A stretch of DNA of 64,000 bases from Nesterenkonia populi (GTDB lineage: Bacteria; Actinomycetota; Actinomycetes; Actinomycetales; Micrococcaceae): NCBI RefSeq assembly GCF_007994735.1, contig NZ_VOIL01000001.1, forward strand, positions 1,612,001 to 1,676,000. Reading direction: 5' to 3'. Under the pieces are notes generated by a model. It was given only the letters and a program-made list of their open reading frames with translations. It was not told the DNA's origin and searched no databases. The position numbers and the translations under genes are program-made. Numbering within the stretch: the first letter of the stretch is position 1; every line of letters starts with the position of its first letter. This document shows, piece after piece, positions 21,817 through 30,628 of this stretch.

Positions 21817-21925
21817 CGGGCTCCCTCTTCCACAGCCGTTCGCCTGCGGGGCACGGCATCCCGAGGCCTCCACGGGCGGATCGGCGTGGGCGCGGCACGG
21901 CGCTGGAAGTGCCTAGCGTGGCGTC

Positions 21926-22690
21926 ATGGAGCGCTTTGAGGATGTTCTGCACGGCCCGGATGCTGGCGATGACGCCGAGTACGACGATGAATTCGACCGG
22001 CTGAGCACCCGGCGGGACCGCCTGCGGGCCGAACGCGCCCAAGCTCACCGGGGGCCGGCACGCGTGCGCCTGCGGTTGGGCGCGGTGCTGGTGGTGCTCG
22101 CGGGCGTGCTGACCTGGTTCGGCGTCGCCTGGCTCTCCGCGCCCTCTGGAGCCGGGGCCTCCGCGGAGGAGCTTCCGGAGCCTCCGGAGGCGCAGCACCC
22201 CTCCGATCATGAGAGCGCTGAGGCCGGGAATCCTGATGACGCGGCTTCAGAGACGCTGCTCGTCCACGTCACCGGGGCAGTCGGGGAGCCTCAGGTGGTG
22301 GAGCTCCCGGCGGACGCGCGTGTGCTGGACGCAGTGGAATCCGCGGGCGGGCTGACCGAAGAGGCCGCCGCTGCGGGGGTGAACCTTGCCGCGGTCGCTG
22401 AGGACGGAAGTCATCTGTGGATCCCGACCCAGGCGGAGCTCGATGAGGGCAGTGCACCTCCTGCGGGGACCACGGATGCTTCAGAGGGGGACGGTGCAGG
22501 GCCGATCAATATCAACACCGCTGAGGCTTCCGTCCTGGAGCAGCTGACCGGCATCGGGCCGGCGCTGGCTGAGCGGATCATCTCTCACCGGGAGGGCAGC
22601 GGTCCCTTCGAGTCGCTGGAGGACATCGGGCAGGTCAGCGGCATTGGGCCCGCTGTCCTTGAGAACATCGCCGATGACGTCACCTGGTGA
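21926..22690 (+). CDS. comEA: ComEA-type helix-hairpin-helix DNA-binding protein
   Basis: This is a membrane-anchored DNA receptor for uptake across the envelope. The 254-residue protein has a charged cytosolic N-terminus, one TM helix near 51-72, an acidic extracellular linker, an SLBB domain (LVHVTGAVGEPQVVELPADARV) and a C-terminal (HhH)2 domain starting ININTAEASVLEQLTGIGPALAERI. The stop overlaps the comEC start, so the pair is translationally coupled. Confidence 0.9.
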   Translation: MERFEDVLHGPDAGDDAEYDDEFDRLSTRRDRLRAERAQAHRGPARVRLRLGAVLVVLAGVLTWFGVAWLSAPSGAGASAEELPEPPEAQHPSDHESAEAGNPDDAASETLLVHVTGAVGEPQVVELPADARVLDAVESAGGLTEEAAAAGVNLAAVAEDGSHLWIPTQAELDEGSAPPAGTTDASEGDGAGPININTAEASVLEQLTGIGPALAERIISHREGSGPFESLEDIGQVSGIGPAVLENIADDVTW

Positions 22691-24320
22691 AGCAGCGGAG
22701 GAGTCGGAGGCCCAACCGGCTGGCAGGGAGCGCCGTGCGCTGGACCTGCGGCTGCTTCCGGCGGCCGCAGTGGTCTTTGCTGCCGCTTTGGGAGCGGTGC
22801 ATCTGCCTGCCGATGAGGGCTGGCGGCTCGCCGGGCTGCTGGCAGCGACGGCCGCGGCGGCCGGGGTGCTGGCCTTCGGCGCCGGTTCGGGACGTTGGCG
22901 CGTCCTGGGTGTGCAGTGGGTCTTCTGCGCTGTGCTCGCCGCAGCGGTCTGCGCCCAGGCGGCCTTGGCGGTCGGGGCTCATGAGGAGTCGGGGTGGGCA
23001 GAGGCGGTGGAGTCCCGCGCTGAGATGGATGTAGTTCTGCGCGTCACGGAGGACGTGCGGCCGTTGGCTGATCCGGGATGGGGCGGGCAGCAGCGCATTC
23101 TGGTGCGTGCCGTGGTGGCTGAGGCGCAGCTGTCTGGGAATGAGTCGGGGGCACAGGTGGACGCGGAGGCCGTCCTGATCGCTCAGGTGCCCTTCGGCAC
23201 CCACCCGAGCTGGATGTTTGAGGCCGGGCAGCGGTACAGCGGGGTGGTGCGCACCGCGCCGACGGACCTGGGAGAGAGGGCAACGGCGCTCATCTTCCCG
23301 GACTGGGAGGGTATGGACCAGCTTCCTGAGGACAGCTGGTCACAGTTCACCGGGGTTTTCAACGAGCTGCGATCGGCCACTAAGGAAGCCTCACGCTCAA
23401 CGGTCGCTGATGCGCCGGGCCTGCTGCCGGGGGTGATCCTGGGTGACCGGACCGTGATGGATGAGGATCTCGCCGAGTCGATGCACATCTCAGGGCTGTC
23501 CCATATGACAGTGGTCTCAGGGACTCACTGCTCACTCATCGTGGGCGCGCTGCTCGGGCTGATCAGAATCCTCCGGCTGCCGCGGTGGTGCTCGCCGGTG
23601 CTGATCGTGCTGGGACTGGTGCTCTTCGTGCTGCTGGTGCAGCCCGCGCCGAGCGTGATCCGTGCCGCGGTGATGGGGAGCATCGGAGCGTTGGCGGTCT
23701 TTGCCGGGCGCGGGAGAACCTCCTCGGCCCTGCTGTGCCTGTGCGTCGTGATCCTGCTGCTCTACGACCCGTACTTCAGCACGGAGCCGGCCTTTCAGCT
23801 GAGCGTGACCGCAACCGCCGGGATCGTGCTGACGGGACAGCGGATGAAGGAGATCTTCGAGCGCCGTATGCCGGGGATCATCGCCGGGCCTCTGGCACTG
23901 GCGGCCTCATCGCAGCTGTTCGTGACCCCGGTGCTGCTGCCGATCGCGGCGGGGGTGAACACCTACAGCATCCCGGCGAACATTGCTGCCGGTCCGCTGC
24001 TGCCGTTCGTGACCGTGCCGGGGACCCTGGCGGCTGTGCTCTCCACCACTCTGCCGTGGGTGAGCCAGGCGCTGCTGTGGGCGGCGGGCTTTCCGGCTGC
24101 AGCGATAGCGGTGATCGGCCGCACAGCGGCAGGCCTTCCGCAGGCGTTGGCGCCCTGGCCGGAGGGGCCGATGGGCGCCGTGCTGGTTCTGATCTACCTG
24201 ACAGGCTCCGTGGTGCTCTCACGCCTGCTCATTGAGGGGAGAGCACCACGGTCCTGGGAGGCGGCCACCCTGGCTGCGGTGGCCGGGGCGGTGGCTGCGG
24301 TGATCAGCCCTCGTCAGTGA
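22674..24320 (+). CDS. comEC: ComEC/Rec2-type DNA-uptake channel, no C-terminal beta-lactamase domain
   Basis: ComEC forms the inner-membrane channel for single-stranded DNA in transformation. The 548 residues contain N-terminal TM helices, the extracellular OB-like region (about 105-225) and the competence domain with the signature HISGLSHMTVVSGTHCSLI and 6-8 TM segments. The protein ends at residue 548, without the metallo-beta-lactamase nuclease domain found in full-length ComEC. The stop is natural and overlaps the convergent rpf-like gene by 17 bases. ATG at 22674 overlaps comEA. Confidence 0.85.
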   Translation: MTSPGEAAEESEAQPAGRERRALDLRLLPAAAVVFAAALGAVHLPADEGWRLAGLLAATAAAAGVLAFGAGSGRWRVLGVQWVFCAVLAAAVCAQAALAVGAHEESGWAEAVESRAEMDVVLRVTEDVRPLADPGWGGQQRILVRAVVAEAQLSGNESGAQVDAEAVLIAQVPFGTHPSWMFEAGQRYSGVVRTAPTDLGERATALIFPDWEGMDQLPEDSWSQFTGVFNELRSATKEASRSTVADAPGLLPGVILGDRTVMDEDLAESMHISGLSHMTVVSGTHCSLIVGALLGLIRILRLPRWCSPVLIVLGLVLFVLLVQPAPSVIRAAVMGSIGALAVFAGRGRTSSALLCLCVVILLLYDPYFSTEPAFQLSVTATAGIVLTGQRMKEIFERRMPGIIAGPLALAASSQLFVTPVLLPIAAGVNTYSIPANIAAGPLLPFVTVPGTLAAVLSTTLPWVSQALLWAAGFPAAAIAVIGRTAAGLPQALAPWPEGPMGAVLVLIYLTGSVVLSRLLIEGRAPRSWEAATLAAVAGAVAAVISPRQ

Positions 24321-25068
24321 CGGGGAGCTTCAGCTCGTCGCCCACGTAGATCAGGTTGGGGTCCTCGAGCAGGTCGGTGTTGGCGCCCCACAGGTCGGTC
24401 CACTCGAGTCCGAGCTCGTCGGCGATGCCGGCCAGGGTGTCGCCGGACTGGATGGTGTAGGTCTCATCGGAGACCTCAACATCGGTGTTCGGCTCAGCGG
24501 AGGAGGCAGCGGAGTAGCCGTTGGACTGGGGCTGCTCCTGCTGGGGCTCCGGCTCCGGCTGCGGCTCGGGCTGAGTCTCAACCTCCTGCTCCTGCTGCTG
24601 AGGCTCGCTCTGCTGCTGCGGAGCGGACTCCTGCTGGGACTGCTGGGGAGCCTCCTGCTGCTGGGTCTGCTCGCCGCCGTTGGAGGGAGCGGAGGAGCCG
24701 CCGCCGCTGGGGGAGCCGGAGAGGCCCAGGCTCGCGGAGCAGGCGGGCCACTGGCCCCAGCCGTAGCGGGACTGCAGCTCGGTGGCCACAGCGATCTGCT
24801 GCTCACGGGAGGCCTGGTGGGGGTACTCGGCGTACTGCTGGCCGCCCATGGAGTCCCAGGTGGACTTCATGAACTGCAGTCCGCCGTAGAAGCCGTTGCC
24901 GGTGTTGATGGACCAGTTGCCGTTGGACTCGCACTCGGCGAGGCGGTCCCAGTCGCTCTGGGCGTTGGCCACGGGTGCCTGGGCCACGATGGCGCCGCCG
25001 GAGATAGCTGCTGCGGCGATGCCTCCGCCGACGAACTTCTTGAAAGTGGAGTGCTTGGAAGTCTGCAT
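24304..25068 (-). CDS. Secreted Rpf-like transglycosylase with LysM domain
   Basis: This is a predicted secreted muralytic enzyme of the resuscitation-promoting-factor type. A signal peptide (basic KKFVGGG, hydrophobic core, cleavage after ANA at about 36) leads into an Rpf domain starting SDWDRLAECESNGNW with catalytic Glu45 and a Cys44-Cys110 pair. A Gln/Pro/Glu-rich linker of about 90 residues follows, then a LysM domain (YTIQSGDTLAGIADELGL) that binds peptidoglycan. The frame extends 32 codons upstream, but the ATG at 25068 gives a proper signal peptide. It is downstream of dnaE2 on the same strand, with a 212-base gap. Confidence 0.9.
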   Translation of the reverse strand: MQTSKHSTFKKFVGGGIAAAAISGGAIVAQAPVANAQSDWDRLAECESNGNWSINTGNGFYGGLQFMKSTWDSMGGQQYAEYPHQASREQQIAVATELQSRYGWGQWPACSASLGLSGSPSGGGSSAPSNGGEQTQQQEAPQQSQQESAPQQQSEPQQQEQEVETQPEPQPEPEPQQEQPQSNGYSAASSAEPNTDVEVSDETYTIQSGDTLAGIADELGLEWTDLWGANTDLLEDPNLIYVGDELKLPVTDEG

Positions 25069-25280
25069 AGTGTTCTTTGTTTCCTCAAACAGGGGTGAAC
25101 GGAATGGGAAGGCCTGGGTCACACCCAGGTCACGGGTTGTTCGTAGACCATTGAAATGTCTCAATTCGGTTGCGTCAAACGCTCCGCAATGCGGTAAAAG
25201 AGGGCAAAAACCCCGGAATCATGCGGATGGAGGCTTGTTATCAACCTGTGACCTTCTTTTATGTGAGAAAGCTGTGAATC

Positions 25281-28200
25281 TCAGAGGGGAGCACCGTTCC
25301 GCTGCCATTCGTTCCACATGTGCTTAAGGTCCCAGGCTTCCTCGGCGTGCAGGGAGACCCCGCGGGCCCCTGTGCGGCGAGTGCGGCCGCGGATGATCAT
25401 CAGCCGGGTGCCGAACAGCAGCGGCCCGGTCCTCTCCTGGGCTTCCTCGAAGAACGCGGTGTCCGCGCACCCGGTGCCGTCGTCGAGGCTGATGAACACG
25501 GTGCGCCTGCCTGAGCGCATCGGCGGGGTCTGGGTGGCCACTCGCATCCCCGCCACCAGGACCTCGGTGTTGTTCCGGGTGTTCAGCAGCTCCGCGGCGG
25601 GGGTGACCCCCAGCTCCTGCAGCAGCGGGCGGTAGGTCTCGATCACGTGCTCGCTCACCTCTGCGGAGAGCTCCCGCAGCTCCTCGGCGGTGGTCTCACC
25701 GGCGGTCGGGTCCGGCACGGAGGCGTCCATCAGGGCTGCCTCTTCGAACAGCTGCGGCTGAGCCGGGTCATCCGGGGCGGCGCTTCTGCGCGGGGCGGCA
25801 GTCAGCTGCCGCACATAGGTGATGATGCTGCCGCGGGTGCTGGTGTGCTCCTCAGCGCTCAGACTGTCGAAGGCGCCCAGCTTGGCCAGCCGCATCATCA
25901 GTGCGCGGGAAGGCTTGGCCCGCTGGTGAACCTCATGGATGGAGGAGTAGGGCCGGTGCTCGATGATCCGGGCGATCTCGGCCTCAGTGATGCCGCGGAT
26001 GTCCCGCAGGCCCAGCCGGATTCCCTTCTCCTCGGCGCTGACCCGTTCGGTGCGGTATCCGGCCTCGGAGGTGTTGATGCCGATCCCCAGCAGGGGGATG
26101 CGCATCCTGCGGGCCTCGGCCATCAGCAGCCGCCGCGGGTACATGCCGGGGTCGTGCTCGAAGATCGCGGTGAGGAACTCCACCGGGTAGTGGGTCTTCA
26201 GCCAGGCGGACTGGTAGGTGGGCAGGGCGAAGGCGGCCCCGTGCGCCTTGCAGAACCCAAAGCTGCCGAAGCTGCGCAGCGCCTCCCAGATCCGATCGAT
26301 CTCAGCGTCGCTGAAGACCCGAGGTCCGCCGTCTTGCGGGTTCTCGGCGGTGCGACGGCGGAACTCCTCTTCGATCTGGCCGGCGTCCTTCTCCAGACGA
26401 CGGCGCAGCTCGTCGGCCTCCGCCAGGGAGACCTCCATGGTGTCGGAGAGGATCCGCAGCACATGCTCGTGGTAGAGCACCACCCCGTAGGAGTCCTGCA
26501 GGAAGGGAGCGAAGCGCGGGTGAAGATAGTCCATGCGGGCGAAGCCGTGCTTGCGCTCCACGAACGGGGTCACCATGTCTGCCTTCATCGGGCCGGGCCG
26601 GAAGAGGGAGATGTCGGCGATGAGGTCTTCATACCGGTCCGGCTGAAGCTTGCCGATGAGCTCCCGCTGCCCGGGGGATTCGATCTGGAACATTCCCAGT
26701 GTGTGGGTGGTGCGGATGGCTTCGAAGGTCGCCTCGTCGTCCTTGGGCAGAGAGTCCAGGTCCACCCGTCCCTCGGGGGAGACGTAGGGGGCATCGGCGT
26801 CCAGCCCGCCCTCCAAGGCGGCGGCGGGGCCGTTGACCCGTTGGATCTCATCGACGGCGTAGGCCATGGTCGACTGCATCCGCACCCCGAGGACGTCGAG
26901 CTTCAGCAGCCCCATGTCGTCGATGTCGTCCTTGTCGAACTGGCTCATCGGCAGGCCGATGCCGGAGGGCTGGGTGGGAGTGGTCGAGAGCAGCCCCGCA
27001 TCCCCGAGGATCACCCCGCAGGAGTGCATGGAGATGTGCCGGGGGAGTCGGTCGAGGCGTTCGGTGAGGTCCACCAGCAGGTCCACCTGCGGTTCGGCTG
27101 AGACCAGCTCGGCGACGTCGCGCAGCTCGGGCTTGGCGTCGAGCACCTGCCGGAACTCGCGGGCGTTGAACCTCCATAGGCTCTCGGCGATCTGGTCGAT
27201 CCGCTCCTCGGCCAGCCCGAGCGCGAGCCCAGCATCGCGGGCCGCCCCGCGGGCCCGGTAGCGGTTCTGCATGGACAGCAGGGTGACCCGGTCGCGGCCG
27301 TAGCGTTCGAAGATCGCTGTGTAGACCTCATGCCGGCGGGCGGACTCGATGTCCACGTCAATATCGGGCAGGGTGCTGCGGACGCTCCCCAGGAAGCGTT
27401 CGAAGAGCAGCTCGTGCTCTATGGGGTCCACGTTGGAGACCCGCAGCAGGTAGTTGACCAGGCTGCCGGCCCCGGAGCCGCGGGCCTGGGCGCGGACCCC
27501 CATGCTGCGGATCATGTCCACCACGTCCGCGACCGCCAGGAAGTAGGTGCTGAACCCGAACTCTATGATGGTGGCCAGCTCCGTCTGGAGGCGGGCCTGC
27601 ACCTCAGCGAGCTGCTGCCCGGCGGTGTGCGGGTAGCGTTCTGGGACGGCGGCCCGGCACCTCTCAGCCAGCACCTGGGCGGGATCGTCCTCAACGCCGA
27701 GGACCTCCAGCTCGGGGACTTTGGGCTGCCGCCACCGCAGGTCGGCCTGGGGGTCGAGTCGGCAGGCCTCTGCGAGGCGTTCGGTGGCCGAGAGCATGTC
27801 GATCGCCTGCTCCCGGCCAAGCCCGGCATGCTCGGCGAGGGTGAGGGCCAGCTGGTGCATCTGCTCAGGCGGCTTCAGCCAGGCCTGCCCGTTGGGCTGG
27901 GGTGAGAAGCGGCCCAGCGGCAGCAGGTGCGCTGCGGCGTCGAGCACATCCCCGGTGAGGGCATCATCCGGCTGCAGGTAGCGAACCGCGTTGGTCAGCA
28001 CCGCCGGGACTCCGTGGGCGTGGGCGAGCCGCATCATGCCGGCGGCGTGCCGGAGGCTTCCGGGCCGGCCGGGCTGGGTGCTGTGGCAGACGATCTCCAC
28101 CGCCGTTCCGCCGGGCATCAGATCGCACCATTCGCCCAGCAGCCTCTCCGCGGCGGAGGGCTCTCCGGCCAGCACCGCCTGCCCCACATCGGAGCCGGGC

Positions 28201-28661
28201 CCCAGCAGCACGGTCCCGGTGGGCCCGGACTCGTCCTGGAGGAAGATGGCCGGGCGGCGCTTATCGATGAACGCCTCCCGATGGGCTGACCCGTGAGGAC
28301 CGGCAGTGCGCCGTCGTGCTCCGCGTCTGGGCGCGTGGGCGGAGGAGATCAGCCGGGCCAGGCCCGCCCAGCCCGCGCCGTCGTTATGGCCGTGGGCGAG
28401 CACGGTGACCTCCGAGGGCGGGGGAGCCTCAGCGTCCCTGCGGGGCTTCTCGCGGACCTGCAGGCCTGCCCCCACGATCGGGGCGATCCCGGCCTCCAGG
28501 CAGGCTCGGATGTGCCGGACCGCCCCGTAGAGCCCGTCCCGGTCGGTGATCGCAGCGGCCTCCGCGCCCTGGGCGGCCGCTGCCTGCACCAGGTCCTCAG
28601 GCCGAGCGGTGCCGTGGTGGGCGGAGAGCTCGCTGGCGGCATGAAGATGAGTGAATCGCAC
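25281..28661 (-). CDS. dnaE2: Error-prone DNA polymerase III alpha subunit DnaE2
   Basis: DnaE2 (ImuC) copies damaged DNA in the SOS mutasome. The 1126-residue C-family polymerase has a PHP domain at the N-terminus (THLHAASELSAHHG), the palm motif LPDIDVDIESARR with the catalytic Asp pair, the finger region and a C-terminal OB fold. Compared with replicative DnaE it lacks the C-terminal tau-binding tail. GTG at 28661 is preceded by GAGAGGCCGAGG. The 12-base gap to the DUF6504 gene shows they are one operon, driven from the SOS box at 28996. Confidence 0.9.
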   Translation of the reverse strand: MRFTHLHAASELSAHHGTARPEDLVQAAAAQGAEAAAITDRDGLYGAVRHIRACLEAGIAPIVGAGLQVREKPRRDAEAPPPSEVTVLAHGHNDGAGWAGLARLISSAHAPRRGARRRTAGPHGSAHREAFIDKRRPAIFLQDESGPTGTVLLGPGSDVGQAVLAGEPSAAERLLGEWCDLMPGGTAVEIVCHSTQPGRPGSLRHAAGMMRLAHAHGVPAVLTNAVRYLQPDDALTGDVLDAAAHLLPLGRFSPQPNGQAWLKPPEQMHQLALTLAEHAGLGREQAIDMLSATERLAEACRLDPQADLRWRQPKVPELEVLGVEDDPAQVLAERCRAAVPERYPHTAGQQLAEVQARLQTELATIIEFGFSTYFLAVADVVDMIRSMGVRAQARGSGAGSLVNYLLRVSNVDPIEHELLFERFLGSVRSTLPDIDVDIESARRHEVYTAIFERYGRDRVTLLSMQNRYRARGAARDAGLALGLAEERIDQIAESLWRFNAREFRQVLDAKPELRDVAELVSAEPQVDLLVDLTERLDRLPRHISMHSCGVILGDAGLLSTTPTQPSGIGLPMSQFDKDDIDDMGLLKLDVLGVRMQSTMAYAVDEIQRVNGPAAALEGGLDADAPYVSPEGRVDLDSLPKDDEATFEAIRTTHTLGMFQIESPGQRELIGKLQPDRYEDLIADISLFRPGPMKADMVTPFVERKHGFARMDYLHPRFAPFLQDSYGVVLYHEHVLRILSDTMEVSLAEADELRRRLEKDAGQIEEEFRRRTAENPQDGGPRVFSDAEIDRIWEALRSFGSFGFCKAHGAAFALPTYQSAWLKTHYPVEFLTAIFEHDPGMYPRRLLMAEARRMRIPLLGIGINTSEAGYRTERVSAEEKGIRLGLRDIRGITEAEIARIIEHRPYSSIHEVHQRAKPSRALMMRLAKLGAFDSLSAEEHTSTRGSIITYVRQLTAAPRRSAAPDDPAQPQLFEEAALMDASVPDPTAGETTAEELRELSAEVSEHVIETYRPLLQELGVTPAAELLNTRNNTEVLVAGMRVATQTPPMRSGRRTVFISLDDGTGCADTAFFEEAQERTGPLLFGTRLMIIRGRTRRTGARGVSLHAEEAWDLKHMWNEWQRNGAPL

Positions 28662-28673
28662 GGCCTCGGCCTC

Positions 28674-28979
28674 TCAGTCGTAGATGGCCGTGACCGGCCA
28701 CAGCAGGTCGGGGGAGGCGGCCAGGTCAAAGATGAGGATCTCGCCGTCCTCGGCGGCCGCCTGCACCTGCCACATGGGCCGGTCCAGCAGGTGAGCTGAC
28801 TTTCCGGCCGGGGCCCGGCGGGCGGTCTCCCACCAGGCCCACCGGTCTATCCACGGGATGGGGCGCGCGCAGACCCGGAAGCGCCGTCCGGCGTACTCGA
28901 ACTCCGCGGGGGCGCCGGAGGCGCTGGTGCGCACGGCCGCCATGGGCTGCTGGGCCTGCGAGTCCGGAACGGCAGTCAT
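28674..28979 (-). CDS. DUF6504 family protein of the dnaE2 operon
   Basis: This is a 101-residue protein of unknown function. The core (EFEYAGRRFRVCARPIPWIDRW, then WWETARRAPAG and WQVQAAAEDGEILIFDLA) fits the small DUF6504 proteins found with imuB/dnaE2 in actinobacteria. ATG at 28979 is preferred over further in-frame upstream starts because GGAG lies 8 bases before it and the longer versions would run through the SOS box. No ImuA or ImuB is beside it. Confidence 0.75.
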   Translation of the reverse strand: MTAVPDSQAQQPMAAVRTSASGAPAEFEYAGRRFRVCARPIPWIDRWAWWETARRAPAGKSAHLLDRPMWQVQAAAEDGEILIFDLAASPDLLWPVTAIYD

Positions 28980-28995
28980 AGGAACATCTCCATCG

Positions 28996-29011
28996 TCGAA
29001 CATAGTTTCGA
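28996..29011 (-). promoter_or_regulatory. LexA (SOS) box controlling DUF6504-dnaE2
   Basis: TCGAACATAGTTTCGA matches the actinobacterial SOS box TCGAAC-N4-GTTCGA at all but one position of the arms (T for G). It lies 17 bases upstream of the DUF6504 ATG, in the gap before the divergent dGTPase gene. LexA repression of this cassette is known in mycobacteria; its use here is inference from the motif. Confidence 0.8.
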
Positions 29012-29080
29012 ATAGAGAGTGTAAGACCTTCGCCTGACATCCGAACAGGCACGGCCTGCCCCTGCGCATAGGGTGGGTTC

Positions 29081-30625
29081 ATGCATGCCGCCCCTGCCGA
29101 AGATCAGCGCACTGCCCGCCGGGTCCCCGAGGCCCTGGATGCCGCCCAGCAGCTGGAGCGCTGGCCGGACTTCCGCGCGGATCTGGAGCGGATCCGGTTC
29201 TCCCCGTACTTTTCGCGGCTCTCCGCCGTCACCCAGGTCATCTCTCAGACCGGGGCGGGCATGGCGATCCACAACCGGCTCACCCATTCCCTGAAGGTCG
29301 CGGCGGTGGCCCGGGCGATCGCCGTCGGACTCTCCGCAGAAGGGGGCCGCACCGGTGAGCTGCTGGACTCCCTCGGCGGCTGCCATCCGGTGGTGGTGCA
29401 GGCGGCGGCCTGCGCCCATGATGTGGGGCACCCGCCCTTCGGGCACCTGGGGGAGCAGGCCTTGGACCGTTTGGCCAGGGAGCACTTCGGGCTGGCAGAG
29501 GGGTTCGAGGGCAACGCCCAGTCCTTCCGGATCCTCACCCGGCTGGACGAGTACGACCGCGACGGCGCGGGCCTGAACCTCACCGCGGCGGTGCGCTCGG
29601 CCGTGCTGAAGTACCCGTGGATCCGGGCTGAGGGCATCGGCCGGCCGGGCGGCCCGGAGACCCCGCGCGGGCTCTCTCCGGACCCCGGCGGCGGGGGCGC
29701 CCGCAAGTTCGCCGTCTATACCCTGGACCTGCACAGCATGCACGAGGCCCGGGCGGCCTATCCGAGCATCAGCCAGCACCAGCAGACCGTGGAGTGCTCG
29801 GTGATGGACACCGCCGACGACATCGCCTACTCCCTGCATGACCTGGATGACTTCTACCGGGCGGGGCTGCTGAACCAGACAGCGATCTCCGCGGAGTTCG
29901 GGGCCTGGAAAGAGGCGCGCGGGGAGCTCTGCGCCGCTGCTGAGGCCGAGCTGCGGCGGAGCGCCCGCACCCCGGGGCACTCCCTGGAGCTGCTGTGGCG
30001 GCAGCTGCAGCGCAAGGACCCGTGGATCGCTGACGCTGAGGCGTTCCTCCACGCCGTCGAACGTGTCTCCGAGGGCGTGGTGGAGGGGCTGCTGATGTCT
30101 CCCTTCGACGGGTCCCGGGAGGCGGAGCGTGCCCTGGCGACCTTCACCGCCGGGTGGATCAACCACCTGCAGAGCTCTGTGGAGCTGCACGCTGAGCCGC
30201 ACATCCGCTCCGGGCACGTCAGCCTCAACCAGCAGGCCTGGCACGAGGTGGCGGTGCTGAAGTTCCTTCACCAGCGGTTCATCCTCGGCCGGGCAGACCT
30301 CACCGTCTACCAGCGAGGCCAGGCCCGCCTCATCGAACGTCTGGTGCTGGGATTCTCCGCCTGGCTGGAGGATGAGGACGATGCCCGGCGCGCTCCGCGC
30401 CGGCTGCTGGACCTGGTGGAGCTGGCCGCCGAGGACATGCTTGCGCTGCGGAAGGAATCCCCGGAGCTGCTCGACGCCGCCGATGAGCCCACTCTGATGC
30501 GCAAGGCTCAGGGCCGCGGCATCATCGACTATGTCGCCTCCCTCACCGACGCGCAGGCGACCTCGTTGGACGGGCTCCTGGCCGGGACCTCCGAGCGCCT
30601 CTGGGACGCCGGGCAGGGGCTGTAG
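29081..30625 (+). CDS. dgt: Deoxyguanosinetriphosphate triphosphohydrolase
   Basis: This HD-domain enzyme hydrolyses dNTPs to nucleoside and triphosphate. The 514-residue protein has HNRLTHSLKV, the HD pair in CAHDVGHPPFGH and the distal ECSVMDTADDIAYSLHDLDDF. The length is usual for the Dgt group with a C-terminal antiviral/regulatory extension. It is divergent from the SOS-controlled operon with about 100 bases between; the shared region could couple them, but only the other strand has a fitting SOS box position. Confidence 0.92.
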   Translation: MHAAPAEDQRTARRVPEALDAAQQLERWPDFRADLERIRFSPYFSRLSAVTQVISQTGAGMAIHNRLTHSLKVAAVARAIAVGLSAEGGRTGELLDSLGGCHPVVVQAAACAHDVGHPPFGHLGEQALDRLAREHFGLAEGFEGNAQSFRILTRLDEYDRDGAGLNLTAAVRSAVLKYPWIRAEGIGRPGGPETPRGLSPDPGGGGARKFAVYTLDLHSMHEARAAYPSISQHQQTVECSVMDTADDIAYSLHDLDDFYRAGLLNQTAISAEFGAWKEARGELCAAAEAELRRSARTPGHSLELLWRQLQRKDPWIADAEAFLHAVERVSEGVVEGLLMSPFDGSREAERALATFTAGWINHLQSSVELHAEPHIRSGHVSLNQQAWHEVAVLKFLHQRFILGRADLTVYQRGQARLIERLVLGFSAWLEDEDDARRAPRRLLDLVELAAEDMLALRKESPELLDAADEPTLMRKAQGRGIIDYVASLTDAQATSLDGLLAGTSERLWDAGQGL

Positions 30626-30628
30626 GGC

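Noticed and set aside
25069..25280. c-di-AMP (ydaO) riboswitch before the Rpf-like gene
   Set aside because: Many actinobacterial rpf genes have one, but the conserved GGGGAACC, GGGTGAAT and GACAG blocks are not present on the minus strand.
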